A stretch of DNA of 64,000 nt from Pseudactinotalea sp. HY158 (GTDB lineage Bacteria > Actinomycetota > Actinomycetes > Actinomycetales > Beutenbergiaceae). The notes under the pieces are model-generated. The model had not been told where the DNA came from, ran no database searches, and saw only the letters and a list, made by a program, of their open reading frames with translations. Below are positions 48,674-58,098 of this stretch, piece by piece (position 1 is the stretch's first letter; every line of letters starts with the position of its first letter). Where the stretch lies: NCBI RefSeq assembly GCF_009660225.1, contig NZ_CP045920.1:2232001-2296000 (forward strand), written 5' to 3'. Both the position numbers and the translations under genes were made by a program.

Positions 48674-50068
48674 TCATCCGGGCTCGGGTGCGGAGGGGTT
48701 GCGGATGCCCGCGTAGGAGGCGAGGCCGCCGAGGGCGAGCAGCACCGCGACGACGACGGCGACGCGGTGGAACCCGCCGAGGTCGAGCACGCCGCCGGTG
48801 ATCGGTCCGAGGGCCGCCACGGCGAGCAGCCCGGCCACGCGGGCGATGGCGTTGTTGATCGCCGAGGCGATCCCCGCGCGCGCGGGTTCGATCGACCCGA
48901 GCACCGCCGAGGTGAGCGGCGCGACCGTCAACGTCAATCCGATCCCGAACACGACCACCGAGGGCAGCACCTGCGTCCACAGGTCGAAGGAGTCCGCGAC
49001 CCGCAGCAGCCCGAGCGCGCCGGCGGCCATGACGATCGGCCCGGCGGTCATGAACGCCCGCGGGCCGACGCGCCCCGCCCGGTCCCCGACCCGGGAGCTG
49101 CCGAGGATCATGAGGATCGTCGGCGGGAGCAAAACCAACCCGGCGACCGTGGCCGGCATGCCGGCGCCCTGTTGGAGGTACACCGCCACGACGAGCCCGT
49201 AGAGGCCGAGCGCGGCGTACACGAACGTGGTGGCGAGGTTCCCGTGGGAGAAGTTGCGCACCCGGAACAGCGTGAGCGGCATCATCGGCTGCGGCAGCCG
49301 CCGTTGCCGCGCGAGGAACACGCCCAGGCAGATCGCTCCGACGGCGAACGGTCCCCAGATCGTCGCCGCCGACCACCCGAGCCGGCCCTGTTCGATGAGT
49401 GCGAACACCACCCCGCTCAGGCCGATCGTGCACAGGGCGGCGCTGGGCCAGTCGACCCGCGCCGCGGGATCGCGCCGATCGCGCCGGCCCGTGCGGGCGA
49501 GCCGGTGAAGCAGTCCGAGCGTGATCGCGATCGGCACGACGTTGATGAGGAACACGAGTCGCCAGGACGCCAGGTCCACGAGGGCGCCGCCGAGCACCGG
49601 GCCCACGACCATCGCCGTCGTGGTCGCGCCGGTCCAGGTGCCGATCGCGCGGCTCTGGGCGCGGCCGCCGAACGTCGAGGTGATCAGGGCGAGCGAACTC
49701 GGCACGAGCATGGCCCCGGCGATGCCCTGGGCGCCGCGGGCGAGGATCATCGTGAGCGCGGTCGGGGCGAGCCCCACGGCCACGGACGTGAGGCCGAAGC
49801 CGATGAGCCCGACCCGGATCACGACGATCCGCCCGAACACGTCGCTGAGGGAGCCGGCCACGAGGATGAGCGCGCCGAGCGTGATGAGATAGGCGTCGAC
49901 GACCCACTGCTGGGTCACGAGCCCGCCGCCCAGTTCGTTCTCGATGGCGGGCAGGGCCACGTTGACGACCGTGCCGTCGAGGAACGCGACGAACGAGGCG
50001 AGGATCGCGATCCACAGCACGAGCCGGCCCTCGCGGGAGAGCGGCGGGCGGGCCGGCGGGAGGGTCAC
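48674..50068 (-). CDS. MFS drug exporter, DHA2 (EmrB/QacA) type
   Basis: 464 residues, with 14 predicted membrane segments. Motif D/C region: LDGTVVNVALPAIENELGGG; motif A: GSLSDVFGRIVVIRVGL; WRLVFLINVVPIAITLGL. It exports cationic or hydrophobic drugs by proton antiport. GTG start at 50068, 25 bases after the HTTM stop, and its stop lies 42 bases before dnaE, so an operon is possible. Confidence 0.88.
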   Translation of the reverse strand: MTLPPARPPLSREGRLVLWIAILASFVAFLDGTVVNVALPAIENELGGGLVTQQWVVDAYLITLGALILVAGSLSDVFGRIVVIRVGLIGFGLTSVAVGLAPTALTMILARGAQGIAGAMLVPSSLALITSTFGGRAQSRAIGTWTGATTTAMVVGPVLGGALVDLASWRLVFLINVVPIAITLGLLHRLARTGRRDRRDPAARVDWPSAALCTIGLSGVVFALIEQGRLGWSAATIWGPFAVGAICLGVFLARQRRLPQPMMPLTLFRVRNFSHGNLATTFVYAALGLYGLVVAVYLQQGAGMPATVAGLVLLPPTILMILGSSRVGDRAGRVGPRAFMTAGPIVMAAGALGLLRVADSFDLWTQVLPSVVVFGIGLTLTVAPLTSAVLGSIEPARAGIASAINNAIARVAGLLAVAALGPITGGVLDLGGFHRVAVVVAVLLALGGLASYAGIRNPSAPEPG

Positions 50069-50093
50069 CGCGTGCCGGATGTGGCGGGGGCCG

Positions 50094-51359
50094 TCATCGG
50101 GCCGGTTCGGGCGCCTCGTCCGGGGCCGCCACCTCCCGGGCCTGCTCGGACTCCTCCGTCGCCGGGGTGGCCCCGCGTTCGGGGGTGTCGTCGCCGTCCG
50201 GGTCCCCGCGATCCCCGGCCCGGGCCTGGCGCCAGCCGTCGCCGATCCGGCCGGCGAGCCGGGCCCAGGTCACATCCCGCACGAAGATCGCATCGATCGC
50301 GATCATCGCGAGCGAGAACCACGGCAGCCCCATGAGCACGGCGATGCCGATGTGGAAGCCGCAGATCCCGAAGAGCGCGATGATCCGGGTCGGCCGGCGC
50401 ATGAGCATCATCGGGAACGACATCTGCAGGATGATCGAGGTCCACGAGATCACGGCGACCATCGGGCCCCACGTGGTGAACAGGTCGCTCAGCTCGGGCC
50501 ACGGTCCGAACCGTTGCGTCTGCAGCGGGTTGTAGATCGCGTAGCCGTGCTGCCACGCGGCCCCGCCCGCCTTGTACAGCGCGCCGGAGGCGTAGACGAA
50601 GCACACGTGGGTCGCCACGGCGACGAGGGCGAGGTTGTGGAGCGTGTTCGTGAGCCAGGCCGGGGCGAACTCCCCGCCGTGCCAGGCGCGCTTCCACCAG
50701 GGGCCGCGGAGCGCCTGCCCTCGCCCGCGCCGGCGCGCGTCGAGGGACCAGCGCCCGGCGGTGTCGGCGAACAGGAGCGCGAGGAGCGTGATGCGGTACA
50801 TGTTGTCGCCCTGGTCGCCGAGCGCGTCGTTCACCTCGATGAACGAGACCCACCCGACGAAGAAGATCGGCAGGACGATCTTCGTGCGCCACCCGAGGAT
50901 CACGAGCACGGCGAGGGCGCCGAGCACGAGGCAGGCGAGCGTGAACCACCCGTCGTGCAGCGCGAGCCGGTGGAAGAGGCTGAAGATCCAGATCTGCGGG
51001 AAGTCGCTCACCGGCTGCGCGGCCTCACCGTTCCACGCCGACCCGCTGCCGAAGGCGTAGTAGCGGGTGCGGAAGTTCGTGATGAGCAGCCCGAGTCCGG
51101 TGAGCCCGAGCAGGATCCGCGTGATCGCGAGTCCGTACCGGGCGTGCCGGGCGTCGACGAGCCAGTACTCGATCCGCTCGATCCCGCGATCGAGCCCGCG
51201 GCCGAGGACACCGAACAGTTCGCTCAGGAGGGTGCCGGCCAGTGATCCGGCGGCGGTGAGCGGGCCGCGGCGCGTGGACGACGGCGCCTCGCCCCGGTCT
51301 GCCTGCTCGGGCGCCGTAGCGCCCTCCTGCGGGCCGGCGTCGCGTGTCGTGTCGGTCAT
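50094..51359 (-). CDS. HTTM-domain membrane protein (vitamin K-dependent gamma-carboxylase-like)
   Basis: 421 residues from ATG 51359. Several membrane helices in the HTTM order: YGLAITRILLGLTGLGLLIT, WTLACLVLGALAVLVILGW-type, SFIEVNDALGDQGDNMYRIT and HTTM core LHNLALVAVATHVCFVYASG. HTTM domains are related to the vitamin K-dependent carboxylase fold; the bacterial reaction is unknown. The start overlaps the DUF5819 stop (ATGA), a conserved pairing in Micrococcales. Confidence 0.85.
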   Translation of the reverse strand: MTDTTRDAGPQEGATAPEQADRGEAPSSTRRGPLTAAGSLAGTLLSELFGVLGRGLDRGIERIEYWLVDARHARYGLAITRILLGLTGLGLLITNFRTRYYAFGSGSAWNGEAAQPVSDFPQIWIFSLFHRLALHDGWFTLACLVLGALAVLVILGWRTKIVLPIFFVGWVSFIEVNDALGDQGDNMYRITLLALLFADTAGRWSLDARRRGRGQALRGPWWKRAWHGGEFAPAWLTNTLHNLALVAVATHVCFVYASGALYKAGGAAWQHGYAIYNPLQTQRFGPWPELSDLFTTWGPMVAVISWTSIILQMSFPMMLMRRPTRIIALFGICGFHIGIAVLMGLPWFSLAMIAIDAIFVRDVTWARLAGRIGDGWRQARAGDRGDPDGDDTPERGATPATEESEQAREVAAPDEAPEPAR

Positions 51360-52162
51360 CGGCCGGACTCCTCCACTCCGGTGAGGAAGATCTCGGCGAA
51401 GTTCTCCCGGGACTGTCCGGGCTCCTCGACCAGGCCGCGCCAGCCGATGGGCACGGCCTGCACGCCGGGCCGCTCGGCCTCGGGATCGTTCCGCTTCTCG
51501 TAGGGCACGACGTTCTGCCGGCTCACGCTGAACTGAACCTGGGTCACGTCCTCGCCCCACATCGCGTAGGCCACCTGCGTGGAGTAGGCCGACGCGAGCC
51601 GGTCGGCCTTCATGTAGCGGGTGACGCCGTCGTCGTCGTAGGCGCGCAGCGCGGTCTCCATCCGATCGCGCCAGTCGTCGCCGTCGTAGTACCCGAGGGC
51701 CACGACGTCCTTCTGGTCCTTGTCGAGCTTGTCGAAGGCACCCTTGACCCGGGAGGCGACGTCGTTCGCCGACATCGCCGCCCGGGGCGGGAACAGGTTG
51801 TGCATGTGCATGGTCAGCTCCGCCGCGGTCGCGTCGACCCACTCGGTCTCGACCGGCTGCCCGTCGGTCTCGACGACGGCACGCACCTGCAGCCGGTAGT
51901 CCCCGTTGATCGGGTCGGGGGCGAAGACGCTCCAGCTCTGACCGAACATGGGGATCATGTAGTTGTGCAGCACCTTGCCGGGGATGACGTCCCGCAGCGC
52001 GGAGGTGGGCGCGATCCACAGGAACGTCGCGAACACGTGGAACGCGGTGAAGAACACCGCCAGCAGGATGACGACGCGTTTCGCCGTGGTCAGTCCGCTG
52101 TGCACCGCCGGGCGCGCGGGCGTCGGGTTCGGGTTCGGGTTCGAATCTTCGTTGGGCTTCAT
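51356..52162 (-). CDS. DUF5819 family protein
   Basis: 268 residues from ATG 52162 (GGAGAAG upstream). One membrane helix VVILLAVFFTAFHVFATFLW precedes an exported domain: NYMIPMFGQSWSVFAPDPIN, YRLQVRAVVETDGQPVETEW, DWRDRMETALRAYDDDGVTR and VSRQNVVPYEKRNDPEAERP. DUF5819 genes regularly precede HTTM genes and are presumed partners; function is unknown. Coupled to the HTTM gene. Confidence 0.85.
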   Translation of the reverse strand: MKPNEDSNPNPNPTPARPAVHSGLTTAKRVVILLAVFFTAFHVFATFLWIAPTSALRDVIPGKVLHNYMIPMFGQSWSVFAPDPINGDYRLQVRAVVETDGQPVETEWVDATAAELTMHMHNLFPPRAAMSANDVASRVKGAFDKLDKDQKDVVALGYYDGDDWRDRMETALRAYDDDGVTRYMKADRLASAYSTQVAYAMWGEDVTQVQFSVSRQNVVPYEKRNDPEAERPGVQAVPIGWRGLVEEPGQSRENFAEIFLTGVEESGR

Positions 52163-52218
52163 CGCATCTTCTCCACGCGGAACCTTATCCGACCGACAGG
52201 GGGCCTGGCTCCGCAGCC

Positions 52219-52265
52219 GAATGAGGTTCGGCCCCGCATGCTGGATGCGGGGCCGAACCTCATTC
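52219..52265. terminator. 21-bp perfect inverted repeat after the LPXTG gene
   Basis: GAATGAGGTTCGGCCCCGCAT and its exact complement flank a 5-base loop. It lies between the LPXTG stop at 52290 and the DUF5819 start. No U run; the unusual stem length suggests a strong terminator or a mobile-repeat remnant. Confidence 0.6.
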
Positions 52266-52289
52266 ATTCACCGATGGGCTCGGATCGTG

Positions 52290-55200
52290 TCAGCCGCGCT
52301 TGCGGTTGGCCACGAGCACGCCCGCCCCGAGCAGGGCCAGGAGCATCGCGCCCAGGATCGCCGGCAGGTTGAGCGTCGACCCGGTGTCGGGCAGCTGCCC
52401 GTCGCCGGAGCCGTTCGCCGCCGCGGACGACTGGGCGGACGCGCCCTGCGCGTCGGCCGCAGCACCCTGATCGTCGGCGGTGCCTTCGGTCTCGGCGCTC
52501 GCGTTCGCCGAGGCCTCGGCATCGACGTTCGCCGAGGCTTCGGCCGCAGCCGAGGCGTCCGCATTCAGATCCGCGTTCGCATCAGCCGAGGCATCCGCCG
52601 AGGCCGCCGAGGACGCATCCGCATTCGCGGCCGCCTCCGACGACGCATCCGAGGCAGCCGCGGCATTGACATCCGCAGCAGCCGAGGACGCCGCCGACGC
52701 ATTCGCATCCGCCTGCGAGGTCGCATCCGCATTCGCCGCAGCCTGCGACGACGCAGCAGCCGCCGCATTCGCATCCGAACTCACGTCACTCGAGGCATCC
52801 GAGGACGCATCCGCATTCGCAGCCACCGCAGCAGCCGACTCCGCCGAGGCATCCGCCGCAGCCGAGGCCGTCGTGTCCGCATCCGCGGTCGCCGCCGCCT
52901 GCGCAGCCGCCTGAGCCGCCGCATTGGAGTCGTCATCCGCATTCGCCGACGCCGCAGCTGAAGCCGACGCATCCGCATTCAGATCCGCGTTCGCATCAGC
53001 CGAGGCATCCGCCGAGGCCGCCGAGGACGCATCCGCATTCGCAGCCGCCTCCGACGACGCATCCGAGGCAGCCGCGGCATTGACATCCGCAGCAGCCGAG
53101 GACGCCGCCGACGCATTCGCATCCGCCTGCGAGGTCGCATCCGCATTCGCCGCAGCCTGCGACGACGCAGCAGCCGCCGCATTCGCATCCGAACTCACGT
53201 CACTCGAGGCATCCGAGGACGCATCCGCATTCGCAGCCACCGCAGCAGCCGACTCCGCCGAGGCATCCGCCGCAGCCGAGGCCGTCGTGTCCGCATCCGC
53301 GGTCGCCGCCGCCTGCGCAGCCGCCTGAGCCGCCGCATTGGAGTCGTCATCCGCATTCGCCGACGCCGCAGCCGAAGCCGACGCATCCGCGTTGGAGACC
53401 TGGACGTCGAACGGGGCCTCGACGGTGTCGCTCGAGGCGTCCGGGTAGGTCACCACGACGGGGATCTGCACGGTCGTGCCGGAGTCCGCCTGGGTCGGGG
53501 TCCAGGTGATGGCCCCGGTCTCCTCGTCGATCGACGCGCCGGCGGGAGCGTCGTCGCCGAGGGCGAAGGTCGTACCCGTCGGTGCCTCCGCGGGACCGTC
53601 ACCGCCGGTGAAGGTGGGCGGGTCGGAGGTGACGGGCGTGTCGACCGTGGCCTCGGTCGTGCCGTAGGCCGGGGTGAGGTCGTCCGCGATGGTGCCCACG
53701 ACGAACGCGGCGTTCACGTCGTCGGTGGAGTCGTCCGGATAGGTGACCACGACCGGGATGTCGACCGTGCTGTTCGCGTCGCCCGCGCCCGGGGTCCACG
53801 TGATCACGCCGGTCGAGCCGTCGATCGTCGCACCGGCCGGGGCATCCGCCCCGAGCGCGAAGATCGTGCCCTCGGGAGCGTCGGCCGTCTCACCTTTGCC
53901 GTCGGTGAACGTCGGCGGCGCCGTCGTCACCTCGACCCCGGGGAACGCGGCCGTGTCGGCGTACGCCGGCGTGTAGGCCTCCGCCAGGTCGCCGACCTGG
54001 AACGGGGCGTCGGCCTCGTCCGAGGAGGCGTCCGGGTAGAGCACCACGACCGGGATCGTGACGGTGCTGCCCGCGTCCGCGATGGCCGGGGTCCACGTCA
54101 CGGCACCGGTGGCGGTGTCGATCGTCGCGCCGCTCGGCGCGCCCGCGCCCAGGGCGAAGGTCGTGCCGTCCGGGGCGTCCGCGGCGTCACCGGCGTTGTC
54201 GGTGAACGTCGGGGGCTCCGAGGTGACCTCGACACCGGGGACGGCGGCCGTGGCCGTGTACGCCGGGTTGAGGGCGTCGGCGATCGAGCCGACCTCGAAC
54301 GGCGCGGTCGCCTCGTCCGTCGTGGCGTCCGGGTAGGTGACCACGACCGGGATGGAGACGGTGCTGTTCGCATCGCCTGCACCCGGGGTCCAGGTCACGG
54401 CACCGGTGCCGGCGTCGATGGCCGCACCGCTCGGCGCGTCCGCGCCCAGGGCGAAGGTCGTGCCGTCCGGGGCGGTTGCGTCGTCACCGGCGTTGTCGGT
54501 GAAGGTCGGCACCTCGGAGGTCACGGACTCACCGGGGATGGCGTCCGTGGCCGTGTACGCCGGGGTGAGCGCGTCGGCGATCGAGCCGACCTCGAACGGC
54601 GCGGTCGCCTCGTCCGTCGTGGCGTCCGGATAGGTGACCACGACCGGGATGGAGACGGTACTGTTCGCCTGGTCGAAGCTCGGGGTCCAGGTGACCGCGC
54701 CGGTCGTCTCGTTGACGACGGCACCCGTGGGCGCCTCGGTCCCGGCGGCGAAGGTCGTGCCCGCCGGGGCGGAGACCTCGTCACCGGCGAGGTCGGTGAA
54801 CGTCGGCACCTCGGAGGTCGCCGTCTCGCCCGGGATCACCGGGGTCGACTCGTATGCCGGGGTGTAGGCGTCCGAGTCGAGCACGTCGCCGACGTTGAAC
54901 GCGGCGGTCGCATCATCGCTCGAGTCGTCCGGGTAGGTGACCACGACCGGGATGTTGACCACGGAGTTCGCGTCGTCCGTGCCCGGGGTCCACGTGATCG
55001 CGCCGGTCGAGCCGTCGATCTCCGCGCCGGCCGGTGCACTCGCGCCGAGCGCGAAGGTCGTGCCCGTGGGCGCGTCGATCGTCGCACCGGTCGTGTCGGT
55101 GAACGTGGGCTCCTGCGAGGTGGCCTCGACGTTCGGCTGCGCGTCGGTCGGGGCGTATGCCGGAGCGAGCGCGTCCGCGACGGAACCCACCTCGAACGGC

Positions 55201-57746
55201 GCGTCGACGGCGTCGCTCGAGTCGTCGGCGTAGGTCACCAGGACCGGGATGTCGGCGATGGTGTTCGCGGCCTCGATGCCCGGCGTCCAGGTGACGACGC
55301 CGGTGGCGCCGTCGATGTCGGCACCGCTCGGTGCGGCCGAGTCGAGTGCGAACGTCGCATCGGTGGGCATGGTCACCGTCGCGCCTGCGGCGTCGGTGAA
55401 CGTCGGCGCGTCCGAGGTCGCCTGCGCACCCGGCACGGCGGCCGTCGTCGCGTAGGCGGGGTTGTAGGCACCGGCCAGGTCACCCACCGTGAACGGGGCG
55501 CCTGCCGCGTCGGTCGTGGCGTCCGGGTAGGAGACGACCACGGGAACCGTGACCGTCGTGCCGGCGTCGGAGTCCGCCGGAGTCCAGGTGACCTCACCCG
55601 TGGCGGGGTCGACGCTCGCGCCGGTCGGAGCGTCCGGGCCGATGGCGTAGGAGGTTCCGGTCGGGGCGGTCGTCGCGGCGCCGCCGGCGTCGGTGAACGT
55701 CGGCGCGGCCGAGGTCGCGGGCTGGTTCGGCACCGCGTCCGTGGCCGCGTACGCCGGCTCGTAGCTGTCGGCGTCGGCCGGGGCCTCGACCACGAAGTCA
55801 ACGCTCGCCGTGGAGGTGGCGCCGTCGAAGTCCTGCGCTGCCGTGGCGGTGTGGTCTCCGGCGCCGAGGTCGGTCACCGTGACCGACCAGGTGTCGTCGC
55901 CGGCGACCGTGGTCGCCTGCTCGTCGGCTCCGACCGTCACGGTGACGTCCGCGCCGACCTCGCCGGTGCCGCTGACGGTGACGTCGGCGCCGGTCTCACC
56001 CGGTGCGATCGTGAATGCCTGGCCGGCGGTGGGGGCCGTGATCGTCACGTCCGCCACGGGCGCGAGCGCGGTCGTGTGGACGCTGGAGGAGGCCAGGTCG
56101 AGCGTGACGCCGCCGAGGACTCCGGGCAGGAGTGCGATCGAGAGCGCGCGCACCGTGAAGGAGTCGGCTCCGAGGTCGCCCTCCTGGGCGGGGTCGAGTT
56201 CGGTCGGCTGCGCATTGACCGTGAGGGTGACGATCTGCTCGAGCACCAGGTCGAGCGGGGCGAGCACGGTGAGCACGCCGGAGACGGCGCCGCCGACCGT
56301 GTCACCGAGTCCGCCGACGGCGGTGTCGAGGACGCCCTCGAGGGCGGTACCGACGGTGGACAGGAGCGTGCTGACCGTGCCTTCGAGGGCGGTCTCGAGC
56401 AGGCCCTTGCCAAGGTCGACACACGCTCCAAGGATCAGGCAGACCTCGACGGTGGTCGTGACGTCGACGACCGGCTCGGCGCTGCCGTCGAGGCCGAGGA
56501 AGTCACCGACGGTCCCGTTGATGGAGATGCCGACGTCGCCGCCGATCGTGATGAGGAGGACGTCGCCACCGACGGTCGGATTGAGCGTGATCGTGAGGTC
56601 GATGCCGGCGACCGCGTCGCGGATCGCGGTGTCGAGATTGTCGGTCAGGTCGCCGAGCGCGTTCGCGATCGCGGTGGTGATCCGGTCGATCTCACCGGTC
56701 TGGAGGATATTCGTGTTCGGGTCGAGGCTGTTGAGGCCGTCGGCGTGCAGTGCCGCGAGGTTCACCGTGATCGTGCCGGTGCTCAGATCGATTCCGACGA
56801 TGCCGTCGGCGTCCGTCAGTGCCTGTCCGAGCACGTCGTCGACGACGGATCCGAGGTCGACGGTCGCATTGAGGTCGGGCGAACCGAGATCGACGCTCAC
56901 CTTCGCGATGCCGAGATCGATCGAAATCGGTGCCAGCGTGAGTGCGTCGAGGGCGCCCTGCACGGTGCCGTCCGGGCCGAGCACGCCATTGACGGCGGTC
57001 TCGGCACTATCGACGACGGATGTGACCGTGTCGGACAGGCCGGCCACGGCCGGGCTGTGGAGCGTCAGCTCTGCGCCCGCGATCTCGTAGGCGCTCGTCG
57101 CCGCGTCCGGAGCCGTCTGGTCGGCGGTCGTGGCGAGGGCACCGAGTCCGATCGACAGGTCGTCGACCACGGTGTCGGTCAGACCGTCGATGCCGAGCTG
57201 TCCGAGGAGGGCAGTGAGGTCGACGCGGGCCATCATGGCGTCGCCGCTCTCGCCCACGTCGATGGCGCCCTGACCGGTCACCGCGCCGGAGGCCGCGTGG
57301 GCCTCCTGGCCGTTCGGGGCCGCGGCGTAGCCGTTGAGCACGCCGAGTCCGGCGCCCACGCCGAGATCGAGGAGCCCCCCATTCGCGCCGTCGTCGATGA
57401 GCGGCAGCGAGATCGAGCCGACGTCGACCGCGAGGTTGTCGGCGAGCGCACCGACGTCGACCGAGCCGTTGTTCGGGCCCGCATCGCTCGGGTTGCCCGC
57501 CTCGGTCGTCACCGCCGCGAGCAGATCATCGAGCAGAGTCACGTCGAGGCTGCTCAGGAGCGACCCGTCGATGAGTCGCGCCTGTGCCTCGCTCTCGTCC
57601 CCCGTCGCCGCCGAGGCCGGCGGGAACCCACCCGCAAGACCGATGGCGCCGAGCGAGAGCGCCGCCGCCGAAGCGGTGGCGATCACGGCTGGGCGCCGCC
57701 ATCTGGACCGCGCAGAATTACGCGGCAATTCACCAAGGTGCTGCAT
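52290..57746 (-). CDS. LPXTG surface protein: choice-of-anchor G domain, eight Rib-like repeats, Ala/Asp/Ser stalk
   Basis: 1818 residues from ATG 57746 (GGGGAGTGAG upstream). The signal peptide MQHLGELPRNSARSRWRRPA is followed by a hydrophobic core and ASA cleavage. The N-terminal choice-of-anchor G domain (about 60-560) includes LDVTLLDDLLAAVTTEAG and ISLPLIDDGANGG. Eight Rib/alpha-like repeats of about 98 residues share PTFTD...GTTFALG...GAxTWTP...IPVVVTYPD. A 280-residue Ala/Asp/Ser-rich stalk (from two copies of a 414-bp unit) leads to LPDTG at the C-terminus, a hydrophobic helix and NRKRG, the sortase signal. It is probably an adhesin extending through the wall. Confidence 0.92.
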   Translation of the reverse strand: MQHLGELPRNSARSRWRRPAVIATASAAALSLGAIGLAGGFPPASAATGDESEAQARLIDGSLLSSLDVTLLDDLLAAVTTEAGNPSDAGPNNGSVDVGALADNLAVDVGSISLPLIDDGANGGLLDLGVGAGLGVLNGYAAAPNGQEAHAASGAVTGQGAIDVGESGDAMMARVDLTALLGQLGIDGLTDTVVDDLSIGLGALATTADQTAPDAATSAYEIAGAELTLHSPAVAGLSDTVTSVVDSAETAVNGVLGPDGTVQGALDALTLAPISIDLGIAKVSVDLGSPDLNATVDLGSVVDDVLGQALTDADGIVGIDLSTGTITVNLAALHADGLNSLDPNTNILQTGEIDRITTAIANALGDLTDNLDTAIRDAVAGIDLTITLNPTVGGDVLLITIGGDVGISINGTVGDFLGLDGSAEPVVDVTTTVEVCLILGACVDLGKGLLETALEGTVSTLLSTVGTALEGVLDTAVGGLGDTVGGAVSGVLTVLAPLDLVLEQIVTLTVNAQPTELDPAQEGDLGADSFTVRALSIALLPGVLGGVTLDLASSSVHTTALAPVADVTITAPTAGQAFTIAPGETGADVTVSGTGEVGADVTVTVGADEQATTVAGDDTWSVTVTDLGAGDHTATAAQDFDGATSTASVDFVVEAPADADSYEPAYAATDAVPNQPATSAAPTFTDAGGAATTAPTGTSYAIGPDAPTGASVDPATGEVTWTPADSDAGTTVTVPVVVSYPDATTDAAGAPFTVGDLAGAYNPAYATTAAVPGAQATSDAPTFTDAAGATVTMPTDATFALDSAAPSGADIDGATGVVTWTPGIEAANTIADIPVLVTYADDSSDAVDAPFEVGSVADALAPAYAPTDAQPNVEATSQEPTFTDTTGATIDAPTGTTFALGASAPAGAEIDGSTGAITWTPGTDDANSVVNIPVVVTYPDDSSDDATAAFNVGDVLDSDAYTPAYESTPVIPGETATSEVPTFTDLAGDEVSAPAGTTFAAGTEAPTGAVVNETTGAVTWTPSFDQANSTVSIPVVVTYPDATTDEATAPFEVGSIADALTPAYTATDAIPGESVTSEVPTFTDNAGDDATAPDGTTFALGADAPSGAAIDAGTGAVTWTPGAGDANSTVSIPVVVTYPDATTDEATAPFEVGSIADALNPAYTATAAVPGVEVTSEPPTFTDNAGDAADAPDGTTFALGAGAPSGATIDTATGAVTWTPAIADAGSTVTIPVVVLYPDASSDEADAPFQVGDLAEAYTPAYADTAAFPGVEVTTAPPTFTDGKGETADAPEGTIFALGADAPAGATIDGSTGVITWTPGAGDANSTVDIPVVVTYPDDSTDDVNAAFVVGTIADDLTPAYGTTEATVDTPVTSDPPTFTGGDGPAEAPTGTTFALGDDAPAGASIDEETGAITWTPTQADSGTTVQIPVVVTYPDASSDTVEAPFDVQVSNADASASAAASANADDDSNAAAQAAAQAAATADADTTASAAADASAESAAAVAANADASSDASSDVSSDANAAAAASSQAAANADATSQADANASAASSAAADVNAAAASDASSEAAANADASSAASADASADANADLNADASASAAASANADDDSNAAAQAAAQAAATADADTTASAAADASAESAAAVAANADASSDASSDVSSDANAAAAASSQAAANADATSQADANASAASSAAADVNAAAASDASSEAAANADASSAASADASADANADLNADASAAAEASANVDAEASANASAETEGTADDQGAAADAQGASAQSSAAANGSGDGQLPDTGSTLNLPAILGAMLLALLGAGVLVANRKRG
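52560..53392. repeat. 414-bp near-perfect tandem duplication in the LPXTG gene
   Basis: The stalk-coding segment occurs twice in register (GCATTCAGATCCGCGTTCGC at 52560 and 52974), almost without mismatch, encoding a 138-residue Ala/Asp/Ser-rich unit twice. Lengths of this kind vary by recombination between strains. Confidence 0.9.
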
Positions 57747-58098
57747 CTCACTCCCCTGAGATCGATCAATAGGTGTACGAACCCGCGGCATTCGGTGCGA
57801 CGGATCCCGGCGCCACCCCTTCAGGTAACGCCCAGGTACGGAGTCAGGGTATCCGCTAGACGGGCGCTTACTTCGGCTCGTGATATCGGCTTGATAACAA
57901 CTACGTCACGGCGAGACTAAAGTAGCTATCAATCCATGCCTTAAGTGCCACCATCATCGTTCGATCGCGACCTACGAATGAACATCGGCCGACCCTGGCC
58001 GAACATTCGATTCGTGGCCGACTATTGCCCGAATTCGACCGATGTCACCCGGTTCGACCCGATCTCGACCTCGAAAGGAGCGCGGCCCGGCGGCCGTC
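57747..58098. other. Intergenic region upstream of the LPXTG gene
   Basis: About 350 bases between the LPXTG start and the GNAT stop. It is locally AT-richer (around 57890-57960) and probably contains the LPXTG promoter. No clear -35/-10 pair, RNA or repeat could be assigned. Confidence 0.4.

Noticed and set aside
45638-50335. 1565-codon plus-strand open frame opposite dnaE and the exporter
   Set aside because: It is the antisense shadow of dnaE/MFS, rich in Arg/Gly/Val/His/Asp; the sense frames encode recognised proteins.
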